Source: Pedobacter faecalis
GTDB taxonomy: Bacteria; Bacteroidota; Bacteroidia; Sphingobacteriales; Sphingobacteriaceae
Assembly: GCF_030182585.1 (NCBI RefSeq)
Contig: NZ_JARXOW010000002.1
Span: forward strand, 62,001-126,000
Length of the DNA stretch: 64,000 nt
Direction of reading: 5' to 3'
Shown here in pieces: positions 10,350 through 19,597 of the stretch. The position numbers and the translations under genes were made by a program. Below the pieces are notes generated by a model. That model ran no database searches and was not told where the DNA came from. It was given only the letters and a program-made list of their open reading frames with translations. The stretch's first letter is position 1; each line of letters begins with the position of its first letter.

Positions 10350-12032
10350 ATGAAAACGATATATAAAACGCTTATTATAGCAGGCCTTTCTGCGACCGTC
10401 AGCATCTCCTGTACGAAGCTTGACGAAAATTTGTATGATACGGCCGAGAGCAACAACTTTTATAATAACAGGAACGAAATTCTGTCTGCTGTTCTGAGGC
10501 CTTATACACATGCGAACGCATGGGCTACGCCTTCAGGTCAGGACGGCTGGTGGCGACCCAGCGAACTTTCTGCAGACCAGTTAGCCTGGCCTACGAAGGG
10601 GCGTCATGGCGAAGACGGGGGAAAATGGAAGCGACTGCATTACCATTCCTGGACGAATGATGAGGGCGGCCTGAACAATGCCTGGGAGCTCATGTGGTGG
10701 GGTGTCGGGCTATGTAACGATCCCATCAAGAAAATTGAGGGTAAAAACCCTGCCGATATCGGCATGACCCAACAGGAAAAGGATGCATATTTAGCTGAGC
10801 TCAAGTTATTCCGGGCCTTCCACTATTTAAAAATAATGGATCTCTGGGGAAATGTGCCCATTGTTACAGAGGTTCCTGAACAACCGGTCTCAAAGGATCA
10901 GTTGCCGGCTACTGCCAGCCGTGCTCAAGTTTTTGCTTTTATAGAGAAAGAGATAAAAGACAATATCGACAAAGCGCCTGTTCTGTCCAAGCAAATGCTT
11001 GGCAGGATGTCGCAAGCTGGCGGCTATGCGATGTTGGTGGAGCTATATCTTAATGCAGAAGCCTGGATAGGCACGCCGAGATGGGATGACTGCATAGCCG
11101 CGGCTGACAAATTGATCAACAATGAAGCTGGCGGGCTAAATGGCGCAATGGCACTTGATACAAATATTACCGATGCATTTAAGCCTAATAACGACTTGTC
11201 AAAAGAGGCTATTTTTTCGATTGCCTACGAGTTTCAACGTGCAAATTTCCAGCCGTCATGGACTGGCGACTTTTATCACTTCCAACAACAATTCATTTAT
11301 GGGGGGAGCCGGAATGGTAATGATGGCGTTGTAATGGTTCCTGGTAATTATACCACATTCAGCAACCAAGACCTTAGGAAATCGGAATGGTTGCTTCATG
11401 GTCCTATGTTCAGGTTTGATAACGGTGAACCTGTGATTGCATCCGGAGGGAACGAGTATGACGGTCAGCAGCTGGTCTTCGTCGACAGCATACAACGTGT
11501 TAAAACCGGATCTACGGTTTCGAACATGAGCGAAGGTGAAGAAAACAGCGGAGTCCGGTTCAATAAGTATAAACTGGGGAACCAGGTTGCTGGCATAAGG
11601 ATCGTTGGCGAGGATACAATCAGTGTAGAACCCAATCAGAATTATAACAATACAGACTGGCATATTTACAGGTTAACGTGGATTTACTTTGCCAAGGCTG
11701 AAGCCCTCATGCGCAAGAACGGTGGTGTCGCTAATCAACAGGCAGTAGAGTTGATAAATACCTGCCGCCAGCGCGCATTTACTCCAGCAACAAGGGCGGA
11801 AAACGCTTACACCGTATCGACGCTGACTATGGATGAACTCCTTGCAGAACGCGGACGTGAATTTGTATTCGAAGGTTTCAGGAGGAATGATCTGATTCGT
11901 TGGAATAAGTTTACTACTGCTTCCTGGTGGGATCACCAACCTAGCAGCGACTTCAGGAAGCTGTTTCCAATCCCTCAGCAGCAGAGAGCGCTGAATCCGA
12001 ATCTCAGCCAAAACACGGGGTATCCGCAATAG
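10350..12032 (+). CDS. SusD/RagB-like glycan-binding lipoprotein (pair 1)
   Basis: A 560-residue surface lipoprotein that captures glycan and acts as the lid of the preceding SusC barrel. The ATG at 10350 gives a clean lipoprotein signal, MKTIYKTLIIAG then SISC as lipobox; the longer frame from a TTG at 10329 would run into the SusC stop region and is rejected. The body shows the family's TPR-like helices (LKLFRAFHYLKIMDLWGNVPIV near residue 150) and the C-terminal LLAERGREFVFEGFRRNDLIRW block typical of RagB/SusD. A strong terminator follows, so pair 1 can form its own transcription unit separate from pair 2. Confidence 0.93.
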   Translation: MKTIYKTLIIAGLSATVSISCTKLDENLYDTAESNNFYNNRNEILSAVLRPYTHANAWATPSGQDGWWRPSELSADQLAWPTKGRHGEDGGKWKRLHYHSWTNDEGGLNNAWELMWWGVGLCNDPIKKIEGKNPADIGMTQQEKDAYLAELKLFRAFHYLKIMDLWGNVPIVTEVPEQPVSKDQLPATASRAQVFAFIEKEIKDNIDKAPVLSKQMLGRMSQAGGYAMLVELYLNAEAWIGTPRWDDCIAAADKLINNEAGGLNGAMALDTNITDAFKPNNDLSKEAIFSIAYEFQRANFQPSWTGDFYHFQQQFIYGGSRNGNDGVVMVPGNYTTFSNQDLRKSEWLLHGPMFRFDNGEPVIASGGNEYDGQQLVFVDSIQRVKTGSTVSNMSEGEENSGVRFNKYKLGNQVAGIRIVGEDTISVEPNQNYNNTDWHIYRLTWIYFAKAEALMRKNGGVANQQAVELINTCRQRAFTPATRAENAYTVSTLTMDELLAERGREFVFEGFRRNDLIRWNKFTTASWWDHQPSSDFRKLFPIPQQQRALNPNLSQNTGYPQ

Positions 12033-12052
12033 CTGGATTTGAGTAGGATAAA

Positions 12053-12085
12053 AAAAAGGTGATTGCGTGTTGCAATCACCTTTTT
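12053..12085 (+). terminator. Rho-independent terminator after SusD pair 1
   Basis: A 9-bp GC-containing stem (GGTGATTGC at 12058-12066, GCAATCACC at 12072-12080) with a 5-nt loop, preceded by an A-run and followed by five T residues. The flanking A/T runs extend the stem and could allow function on both strands. Confidence 0.88.
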
Positions 12086-12413
12086 ATATTTTGACCCTTC
12101 CGTATTTGTTCAAAAAACACTTGTATCTGGAATATTTTGCTTATTATTGATTAGTAAACCGTTGCTTTCTCAAAGCAACACATACCTATAATAATCATCC
12201 CTGTTTATTCTATGTATGCTTACGAATTTAATTAACCTGCATTTTAACCAAAGATGAGTAGAAACAATTAAATCAAAAAAGCCATGCACAAATAAAAAAG
12301 CCTTCATTTAAGACTTCAAAGGGGATTATATTATGTTTTCCGCCGACTGGTTAGCAGCCATGCTTCACTGTTCAGCGTTTAGTCATCCTATAACTTAAAC
12401 TAATATAAAGCCG
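12086..12413. other. Non-coding gap between the two SusCD pairs
   Basis: An AT-rich 328-bp stretch that presumably carries the promoter of SusC pair 2. I see one perfect 8-bp hairpin (GTTGCTTT at 12161-12168 with AAAGCAAC at 12172-12179) lacking a T-run, and no convincing TAnnTTTG element close to the start at 12414. No regulator gene or RNA gene was recognised. Confidence 0.5.
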
Positions 12414-15400
12414 ATGAACATTAAACATTTCCTCATTGCGGGGATTCCTGTGCTCTGTCTCCAGAGCATACCATCCTCCGCCTTTGCTGTTGATGTAGAC
12501 GCACCAGTCTATTCCAGTTCAGGCAGTGCCTTCTTCTATCGGGCACAACAAATTGTAATAACCGGGCTGGTGGTCGACGAGAATTCGCAGCCAATACCCG
12601 GTGTTGGGATCAAGTCCCAAAAGTCGAACCGTACTACCGTCACCGACGCTAGCGGTAAGTTTGCTATCCAGGTCGATGCTGCCGACGAACAGCTTAGCTT
12701 TACCTATGTGGGTTATGCTACACAAACCCGTGCCGCCGGGACGGGTGCCGCACCTTTAAACATCCGAATGGTCCCTGCTGAGGGCGTGAATCTGGAAGAC
12801 GTGGTCGTAATCGGGTACGGTACGCAGCGTCGCTCGGACGTCACCGGAGCAGTGGGTTCGGTAAGAGAAAGCCAGCTGCGTGAAAGGCCGATCACATCCC
12901 TGAACCAGGCGATTTCGGGCCGCATACCCGGTGTGCAGGTCAATGTTAATTCGGGGCGGCCGGGTGGACAAACGAACGTCAGGATCCGCGGGTTTAGTTC
13001 CATTAATACCACGAACAACCCGCTTTACGTGGTCGACGGTATCGCAATTCCCATGGGAACGCAAACACAGAACAGCAGCCCGATCGATTACCTCAACCCC
13101 GGAGATATCGCGTCGATCGAAGTGCTGAAAGACGCGTCCTCCATTGCGATTTATGGTGCGAGGGGAGCTAACGGTGTCATCATGGTCACCACCAAAAAAG
13201 GTTCCGCCAGTGGGCCCAGGATTTCTTATGATACCGACTTCAGTATTCCCACCATCGGGCCAAACCGGCTCGAAATGCTAAATGCACGGGAGTATCTGGA
13301 GGTCGAGAACCTGGCCTATGAAAATGCCGCAATATATGATCCTGAAGGCTTTGCCAAGGGAGAGTATACCGATCCGAGAATAAAGAGACTCTCGCTGCCA
13401 AGGCTTTTCGACGCTCAGGGAAACCCTTTGTATGATACCGACTGGCTTGAAGAATCTACGCAAAACAAGCTTTCGCAAAATCATCAGTTGGGCTTTACAG
13501 GCGGCAATGAGGAAAGTACTTATGGCGTATTCCTCAACTATCGCGACGATAATGGGCTGTTATTAAACTCTTATTTAAAACGTTACTCGGGCCGCGTTGT
13601 CATGGACAGTCAGCTAAAACCATGGCTCAAGGTAGGGGGTAGCCTCAATTACACCAATCAGGAAGAAAACCTGGTTGATATCGGCACGGGCGGTTTAAAC
13701 GCCGTGCGGATGATCACCGAAAGCTTCTCCTTTTTGCCTGTGAAATATGCCGACGGAACCTGGGCGGACAATCAGAATTACCCGGGTGCAGAGGGTGGCT
13801 CCAATCCGGTGCACATTCTTACCGACCGGCAATATATTCTGCAAACCCAAAACACGCTGGGCTATGTTTACGGAACCATCAACCTCATGGAAGGGCTTGA
13901 GTTCAGAAGTGTGCTCGGTGCTAATATTGTAACGCGCGGACGCAACGAGGTCAACGGGCGCAGTCTGTATGGTATAGCTTTCGATCAGCGAGGGCGCGTC
14001 GTGCTCGATAATAACCGGGAGAGCTACTGGTCATTCGAAAACTATCTGACTTATAACAAAGAACTAGCTGAAAATCACTCGATCAATGCATTACTTGGTG
14101 TATCGTGGCAGGAGGCTAACATATTTGGTTTCGGCGCCAGTGGTGAAAATTTTTCAACGGATTACTTCGGTCCTAACAACCTCGGTGCCGGAAGCAAGCC
14201 AGATCCAGGCTCGTCCAGAAGAGCCGGTTTCGCTTTTCAATCTGTATTTGGCCGTTTAAATTATGCGTATAAAGACCGGTATCTGTTTACATTTACCGCG
14301 CGCGCAGACGGCTCTTCGAAGTTCGGAGAAAACAACAAGTACTCACTATTCCCTTCCGCAGCGGTCGCCTGGCGCATTTCCGAGGAGGATTTTCTTAAAG
14401 GGAATACGACCGTTTCTAACCTGAAATTAAGGGGAAGTTACGGCGTCACCGGCAACTCTGAAGTCGCCAGTTACTCTTCTCTAAGTTTGCTGGGAACAAA
14501 CTATGCCGGTATCATCAACGATACAAGAATCACTGGTGTAGGCACCAACAGGCTAGCCAATCCAGATTTGAAATGGGAGCGTACAGCTCAGGCCGACATA
14601 GGCTTGGAGTTAGGCATGTTCAGTAATCGTATCAGTTTCGAGGCCGACGTGTATTACCGGAAAACTACCGACATGTTGCTTGCGGCGCCGGTCCCTGCTT
14701 CCAGCGGCTATCTGTCAATCACCAGAAACGTGGGTAGTATGGAAAACAAGGGTCTCGAACTGGGGCTTAGCACGGTCAACATTACAGGCAACGATTTTTC
14801 CTGGACGACAGGATTTAACATTTCTTTCAACAGAAACAAAGTGCTCGAACTGGCTACTCCGGCCGATATCTTTGGTCTTGGTAACCCAAGTTTTACCAAT
14901 GAAACAGGTATCATAAGGGTAGGTGAACCGGTCGGCTCTTTCTGGGGACTTGTCCGCCTCGGCACATGGAGCGAGGCTGAGCGTGAACAAGCCGCTCAGT
15001 ACACCTATCGTGGTGGCAATACCCTTTTGCCCGGAGATGTGAAATACCTGGATGTCAACGGAGATTTTGCGATCAACGATGCGGATCGCATGATCATTGG
15101 TAATGGTAATCCCGATTACTGGGGCGCTTTTATCAATACTTTTAAATATAAGGGGCTCGAACTGTTGCTCGACTTGCAGTTTTCTCAGGGGAATGACGTC
15201 CTCGACATGAGTACGCACTCAGCAGAAGACAGGCAAGGGATCGCCAACAGTTATAAGTCGGTACTTAACGCCTGGACGCCTCAGAACCAGAACACGCCTA
15301 TCGCTGCAATTCGTGATACAAGGGCCGGATATGTCACCAACGTCGACACAAGATGGGTACAGGACGGTTCTTTCATCAGGGGTCGGAACCTGTTGCTAGG

Positions 15401-15608
15401 CTATACCTTCCCGGAAAGTATAGCACAACGGCTGCGGCTAAACAGACTTCGCGTGTACGCAAGCACGCAGAACTTTTTCCTGGCTACCAAGTACAGGGGC
15501 AACGACCCTGAGGTAACCACCTATGGAAACGCTTTTGCGCAGGGACAAACATTTTTCGATTATCCGAAGCCCACAATGTATACACTGGGACTAAATATCG
15601 GGCTATAA
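12414..15608 (+). CDS. SusC-like TonB-dependent outer-membrane transporter (pair 2)
   Basis: A 1064-residue SusC-family transporter with a signal peptide (to about residue 26), a CarboxypepD_reg-like domain (ITGLVVDENSQPIPGVGIKS), the plug signatures VVIGYGTQRRSDVTGAV and LNQAISGRIPGVQV, the segment VLKDASSIAIYGARGANGV, and a long beta-barrel. Its start and pre-plug domain are very similar to those of the SusC at 7313, including the same VDENSQPIPGVG run, but the barrels differ strongly, so these are paralogues of different specificity rather than a recent duplicate. It starts after a terminated upstream unit and is followed 3 bp later by its SusD partner and then GH92 and GH125, which points to alpha-mannoside uptake. 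Confidence 0.94.
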   Translation: MNIKHFLIAGIPVLCLQSIPSSAFAVDVDAPVYSSSGSAFFYRAQQIVITGLVVDENSQPIPGVGIKSQKSNRTTVTDASGKFAIQVDAADEQLSFTYVGYATQTRAAGTGAAPLNIRMVPAEGVNLEDVVVIGYGTQRRSDVTGAVGSVRESQLRERPITSLNQAISGRIPGVQVNVNSGRPGGQTNVRIRGFSSINTTNNPLYVVDGIAIPMGTQTQNSSPIDYLNPGDIASIEVLKDASSIAIYGARGANGVIMVTTKKGSASGPRISYDTDFSIPTIGPNRLEMLNAREYLEVENLAYENAAIYDPEGFAKGEYTDPRIKRLSLPRLFDAQGNPLYDTDWLEESTQNKLSQNHQLGFTGGNEESTYGVFLNYRDDNGLLLNSYLKRYSGRVVMDSQLKPWLKVGGSLNYTNQEENLVDIGTGGLNAVRMITESFSFLPVKYADGTWADNQNYPGAEGGSNPVHILTDRQYILQTQNTLGYVYGTINLMEGLEFRSVLGANIVTRGRNEVNGRSLYGIAFDQRGRVVLDNNRESYWSFENYLTYNKELAENHSINALLGVSWQEANIFGFGASGENFSTDYFGPNNLGAGSKPDPGSSRRAGFAFQSVFGRLNYAYKDRYLFTFTARADGSSKFGENNKYSLFPSAAVAWRISEEDFLKGNTTVSNLKLRGSYGVTGNSEVASYSSLSLLGTNYAGIINDTRITGVGTNRLANPDLKWERTAQADIGLELGMFSNRISFEADVYYRKTTDMLLAAPVPASSGYLSITRNVGSMENKGLELGLSTVNITGNDFSWTTGFNISFNRNKVLELATPADIFGLGNPSFTNETGIIRVGEPVGSFWGLVRLGTWSEAEREQAAQYTYRGGNTLLPGDVKYLDVNGDFAINDADRMIIGNGNPDYWGAFINTFKYKGLELLLDLQFSQGNDVLDMSTHSAEDRQGIANSYKSVLNAWTPQNQNTPIAAIRDTRAGYVTNVDTRWVQDGSFIRGRNLLLGYTFPESIAQRLRLNRLRVYASTQNFFLATKYRGNDPEVTTYGNAFAQGQTFFDYPKPTMYTLGLNIGL

Positions 15609-15611
15609 CAC

Positions 15612-17153
15612 ATGGAAACTATGAAACTTAAAATAAAATTTATTGGTACGATGGCGGCTGTTGCCCTCGTCTTACTGGCAAACGGCTGTAAGAAATTCCT
15701 GGACGAACAGGATCCATCAAACCTGGCTCCGGGTACTTACTATACGCTTCCTGAGCATGCCGAGGCTGCGATTGCTGCTGCCTACGCCCAAACACGCTTC
15801 ATAGGAAACGGCGCAGGTATCTTCGTTGTCAACTATTCGATGCTGGAAGTCGTAACCGGTACAGCAAAGACAGAAACCGGACAGAACTCCGATCTGAATA
15901 ACATCGCGGGGCTGACCTATAACGGCGATAATCTTATGGTCAGGAACTGGTGGAACGGGCTATATAACGTTATCGCGCAGACCAATCTGGTTTTCGACAA
16001 AGTACCGGGCATTCCGCTTATGGACGAAACCCGCAGAAAGCAGGTTCTCGGCGAGGCAGCATTTTTGCGTGCATGGGCATATTTCTACCTGGTTCAGCTG
16101 TTTGGCGATGTTCCGCTTGTGCTCACTTCACAAACAATCGAATCTCCCGATTTTTATCCGTCAAGAACTGCAGCAGAACAGGTATATGCGCAGATAGTGG
16201 CCGACCTGACTCAGGCTGAACAAGCAGGTCTTTCCTGGCAGGACCAATCTGGGAGAGTAAGCATGGGAGCCGCCAAATCGTTGCTCGCAAAGGTATACCT
16301 TACCATGGCTGGGTATCCTTTAAACAAAACAGAAAACTATGCATTGGCTGCCTCCAAAGCGCTTGATGTGATTCAGAACGGCGGGTATGACCTTTTTGAA
16401 ACTTATGACGAGTTGCATAGCAGAGCGACCGAAAACAGGAAAGAGTTTATCTGGCAAATTCAATACTTGTCTTCCATCGCCGGAAACCCGCTTCAACAGA
16501 TCTTGTTGCCATCCTTCAAGGATGTATCTGCGTATTCCGACGAGATGGGATCAACGGTTCCAGTTCAGCAGTTCTATGATTCCTTTGAAGCCGGAGATCG
16601 GCGCGCTGCAGATCGTCAAGGTTTTTTCTACACCTCCTATTACGACGGCGGCGACGGCCCGTTGAAAGAATTGAATGCGCCCTACATTTACAAGCACTTC
16701 GATGTGCCCGCTCACGGTACGCTCAATGTTGCGGGAACAGCGCAAAGCGATCTTAATTTCACGCAACTGAGGTACGCGGATATTCTGCTCGTCTATGCCG
16801 AAGCGCAAAACAGGGCAGACGGTGCGCCAAATGATATCGCATACACTGCACTGAACGATATCCGCGAGCGGGCTGATCTTGACGAACTCTCCGGCCTGGG
16901 CCAGGATCAGTTTGAGGAAGCAGTATGGCGGGAACGCTGGCATGAGCTATGTTACGAAAATATTACCTGGTTCGATATGGTGCGTTTAAGGAAGGCATAT
17001 AATCCCGTATCCGACAGCTTCGAGGAGTTTGAAGGACACCGGTTCCCGGCCAACCCAACTATTGTGTTGCAGCGCAGAAACCTGCTTTTCCCATTGCCGA
17101 CTGCGGAAATGCGAAATAACCCGAATCTGAAACCACAGAACCCGGATTACTAA
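15612..17153 (+). CDS. SusD/RagB-like glycan-binding lipoprotein (pair 2)
   Basis: A 513-residue lipoprotein partner of the SusC encoded immediately upstream (3-bp gap). The signal peptide ends in the lipobox LANGC near residue 26. Family features are the AFLRAWAYFYLVQLFGDVPLV helix near residue 150 and the C-terminal RERWHELCYENITWFDMVRL block. A second in-frame ATG at 15621 would shorten the signal by three residues and cannot be excluded. A GC-rich terminator follows, so GH92 expression would need readthrough or its own promoter. Confidence 0.93.
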   Translation: METMKLKIKFIGTMAAVALVLLANGCKKFLDEQDPSNLAPGTYYTLPEHAEAAIAAAYAQTRFIGNGAGIFVVNYSMLEVVTGTAKTETGQNSDLNNIAGLTYNGDNLMVRNWWNGLYNVIAQTNLVFDKVPGIPLMDETRRKQVLGEAAFLRAWAYFYLVQLFGDVPLVLTSQTIESPDFYPSRTAAEQVYAQIVADLTQAEQAGLSWQDQSGRVSMGAAKSLLAKVYLTMAGYPLNKTENYALAASKALDVIQNGGYDLFETYDELHSRATENRKEFIWQIQYLSSIAGNPLQQILLPSFKDVSAYSDEMGSTVPVQQFYDSFEAGDRRAADRQGFFYTSYYDGGDGPLKELNAPYIYKHFDVPAHGTLNVAGTAQSDLNFTQLRYADILLVYAEAQNRADGAPNDIAYTALNDIRERADLDELSGLGQDQFEEAVWRERWHELCYENITWFDMVRLRKAYNPVSDSFEEFEGHRFPANPTIVLQRRNLLFPLPTAEMRNNPNLKPQNPDY

Positions 17154-17196
17154 GCCGGAGTATATTTTTAACGAAATCCGCACAAGACCATCCGGA

Positions 17197-17232
17197 AGCG
17201 GCGCCTAAGCAGGCGCCGCTTTTTCTTTTTTT
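17197..17232 (+). terminator. Rho-independent terminator after SusD pair 2
   Basis: A perfect 10-bp GC-rich stem (AGCGGCGCCT at 17197-17206, its complement at 17211-17220) with the tetraloop AAGC, followed by a run of T residues from 17221. Confidence 0.93.
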
Positions 17233-17328
17233 AATTTTATTTGGTAATATTGGAATGCTAAAATGATTTAGAATAACCAAAATATTCCTCATGGGTTAGA
17301 GGAATGCAAACCAAATACACACACACAA

Positions 17329-19593
17329 ATGAAATTAAAAACTACAATTTTTGCATTGCTGCTGCTCGGTCGAACGGCCAGCGGTCAGCAAACTGACCTG
17401 GTGAAGTATGTCAATACCCTGCAAGGTACAAACTCAAAACACGAGCTAACCAGGGGCAACACTTATCCTACCACTGCACTGCCTTTCGGTATGCATACCT
17501 GGACGCCGCAGACTGGTAAAAACGGCGACGGATGGAAGTATCAGTATTTCCTCGACAAGATTCGCGGATTTCAGCAGGCACATCAGTGCAGCTCATGGAC
17601 CAGAGATTACGCCGTATTTTCTTTCATGCCAATGATCGACAACCTGGTTGTAGACGAGAATAAGCGCGAGGCTAAGTTCAGTCATGCCAATGAAATCGGA
17701 AAGCCCAACTATTATAAGGTAACTTTCGACAATCAGATCACCACAGAGATATCACCCTCAGAGCGCGGCGCCCATTTACGCTTCAGCTATCCTTCTGGCA
17801 AAAAGAGCTTCCTGGTACTCGATGGTTATACCCGCACCAGCGGTGTAAAAATCTACCCGAAAGAAGGTAAGATAACCGGATGGGTAAGCAACGGACAAGG
17901 TTTTAAGCAGGACTGGAAAAGTTATTTCGTGGTTCAGTTCGATCAGCCTATTAAATCCTACGGAACCTGGGAAAACCGCGATAACACCATAAAAGCAGAT
18001 TCAACAGCAGCAGAAGGCCGAGGAAAAGGTGCATACATCGAATTTAAGGCCGGCGCAAAAGTTCAGGTCAAAACAGCCTCCTCTTACATCAGCCTGGAAC
18101 AGGCCGAACTTAACCTGAAAAGAGAACTTGGGCCTGACAAGAACCTGGAGCAGACCAAAGCAAAAGCTGCTGCCATCTGGAATAAATCTCTGGGCAAGAT
18201 TCTCGTAGAAGGGGGCACTGAAGCTGATAAAGCAACATTTTACTCATGCTTTTTCCGCGCAAGCTTATTCTCGAGAAAATTCTACGAGCTCGACAAAGAC
18301 GGCAAACCATACTATTTCAGTCCGTATGATGGCAAGGTACATCCAGGCCATATGTTTACCGATACCGGTTTCTGGGATACCTTCCGTGCGCAGTTCCCCT
18401 TGAACTCGCTGTTGCACGAAGAAATGCACGGACAGTACATGCAGGCAATGCTCGATGCATACAAACAATGCGGATGGCTGCCATCCTGGTCATTTCCGAG
18501 CGAGGCCGGAAGTATGATCGGTAATCATGCTATTTCCCTGTTTGCCGACGCATGGGCAAAAGGGATTAAAACCTTTGACCCAAAAGAAGCTTTAGAAGCT
18601 TACCTGCATGAAGCGACAAACAAAGGTCCGTGGGGACCTGCTAACGGTCGCGACGGCTGGAGAGAATACTTCCACCTGGGCTATGTGCCTTATCCGAAAT
18701 ACAGGGAATCTACAGCAAAGACACTAGAGTACGCTTACGATGATTTCTGCGGTTACCAGTTGGCAAAAATGACCGGCAACCAATTTTATATGGATGTGTT
18801 CGGTCGCCAGATGTACAACTACAAAAACGTCTACGATCCGTCAACACGTTTTATGCGCGGAAGAGATATAGATGGATCATGGACCAAGAACTTTGATCCG
18901 ATAGAGTGGGGCGGACCGTTCACCGAAGGAAATGCATGGCATTATCACTGGTCTGTTTTCCAGGATACAAAAGGATTGATCAATTTGATGGGCGGCGAGA
19001 ATAATTTTACGGCTAAACTGGACTCCGTTTTTAGTGAGCCTAATAAGGTGAAAGTTGGTACTTATGGCGGCATGATTCACGAGATGACGGAGATGGTGAT
19101 GGCAAATATGGGCCAGTATGCGCATGGCAATCAACCAATCCAGCATATGGTATACTTGTATAATTATGCCAATCAGCCATGGAAATCCCAGTATCATGCG
19201 CGAAATGTGATGAGTAAATTGTATGACGCAACAGAAAACGGGTATCCCGGCGATGAAGACCAGGGTCAAACATCATCATGGTATGTACTTAGTGCATTAG
19301 GCTTTTATAGTGTAACACCGGGAACCGCCGAATATGTTTTCGGAAGCCCTGCATTCAAGAAGATCACCATCACGCTTGAAAACAACAAGAAGTTTGTGAT
19401 CGAAGCAGCAGATAATAGTCCGGAAAACGTTTATATTAGTAACGCTACTTTAAACGGGCAAACGTATACCAAAAACTTTATTACCCATCAGGATTTAATA
19501 AAGGGCGGGACCCTGAAGTTTGAAATGAGCAATAAACCAAATACCCAAAGAGGCCTGGCGACTGAAGACAAGCCATTCTCTTTATCAAAATAA
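17329..19593 (+). CDS. GH92 alpha-mannosidase, exported
   Basis: A 754-residue calcium-dependent exo-alpha-mannosidase of family GH92, typically cleaving alpha-1,2 (or 1,3/1,4) mannosides. A signal peptide of about 20 residues ends at TASG-QQ. The N-terminal domain has VKYVNTLQGTNS and PFGMHTWTPQTG, the family's opening signature. The candidate acid FTEGNAWHYHW has its Glu at residue 533, and GDEDQGQTSSW places two Asp at 642 and 644, the expected base pair of this inverting family. It is followed 4 bp later by the GH125 gene, so the two enzymes are co-expressed and likely trim an alpha-mannan or high-mannose N-glycan imported by the SusCD pairs. Confidence 0.95.
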   Translation: MKLKTTIFALLLLGRTASGQQTDLVKYVNTLQGTNSKHELTRGNTYPTTALPFGMHTWTPQTGKNGDGWKYQYFLDKIRGFQQAHQCSSWTRDYAVFSFMPMIDNLVVDENKREAKFSHANEIGKPNYYKVTFDNQITTEISPSERGAHLRFSYPSGKKSFLVLDGYTRTSGVKIYPKEGKITGWVSNGQGFKQDWKSYFVVQFDQPIKSYGTWENRDNTIKADSTAAEGRGKGAYIEFKAGAKVQVKTASSYISLEQAELNLKRELGPDKNLEQTKAKAAAIWNKSLGKILVEGGTEADKATFYSCFFRASLFSRKFYELDKDGKPYYFSPYDGKVHPGHMFTDTGFWDTFRAQFPLNSLLHEEMHGQYMQAMLDAYKQCGWLPSWSFPSEAGSMIGNHAISLFADAWAKGIKTFDPKEALEAYLHEATNKGPWGPANGRDGWREYFHLGYVPYPKYRESTAKTLEYAYDDFCGYQLAKMTGNQFYMDVFGRQMYNYKNVYDPSTRFMRGRDIDGSWTKNFDPIEWGGPFTEGNAWHYHWSVFQDTKGLINLMGGENNFTAKLDSVFSEPNKVKVGTYGGMIHEMTEMVMANMGQYAHGNQPIQHMVYLYNYANQPWKSQYHARNVMSKLYDATENGYPGDEDQGQTSSWYVLSALGFYSVTPGTAEYVFGSPAFKKITITLENNKKFVIEAADNSPENVYISNATLNGQTYTKNFITHQDLIKGGTLKFEMSNKPNTQRGLATEDKPFSLSK

Positions 19594-19597
19594 CGAT

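Noticed and set aside
12332..12400. A 22-codon frame upstream of SusC pair 2
   Set aside because: Random composition and no associated terminator or pairing; not a leader of the ilv type.
7313..15608. Recent tandem duplication of the SusCD pair
   Set aside because: Only the amino-terminal region of SusC is closely similar; barrels and SusD proteins differ widely.
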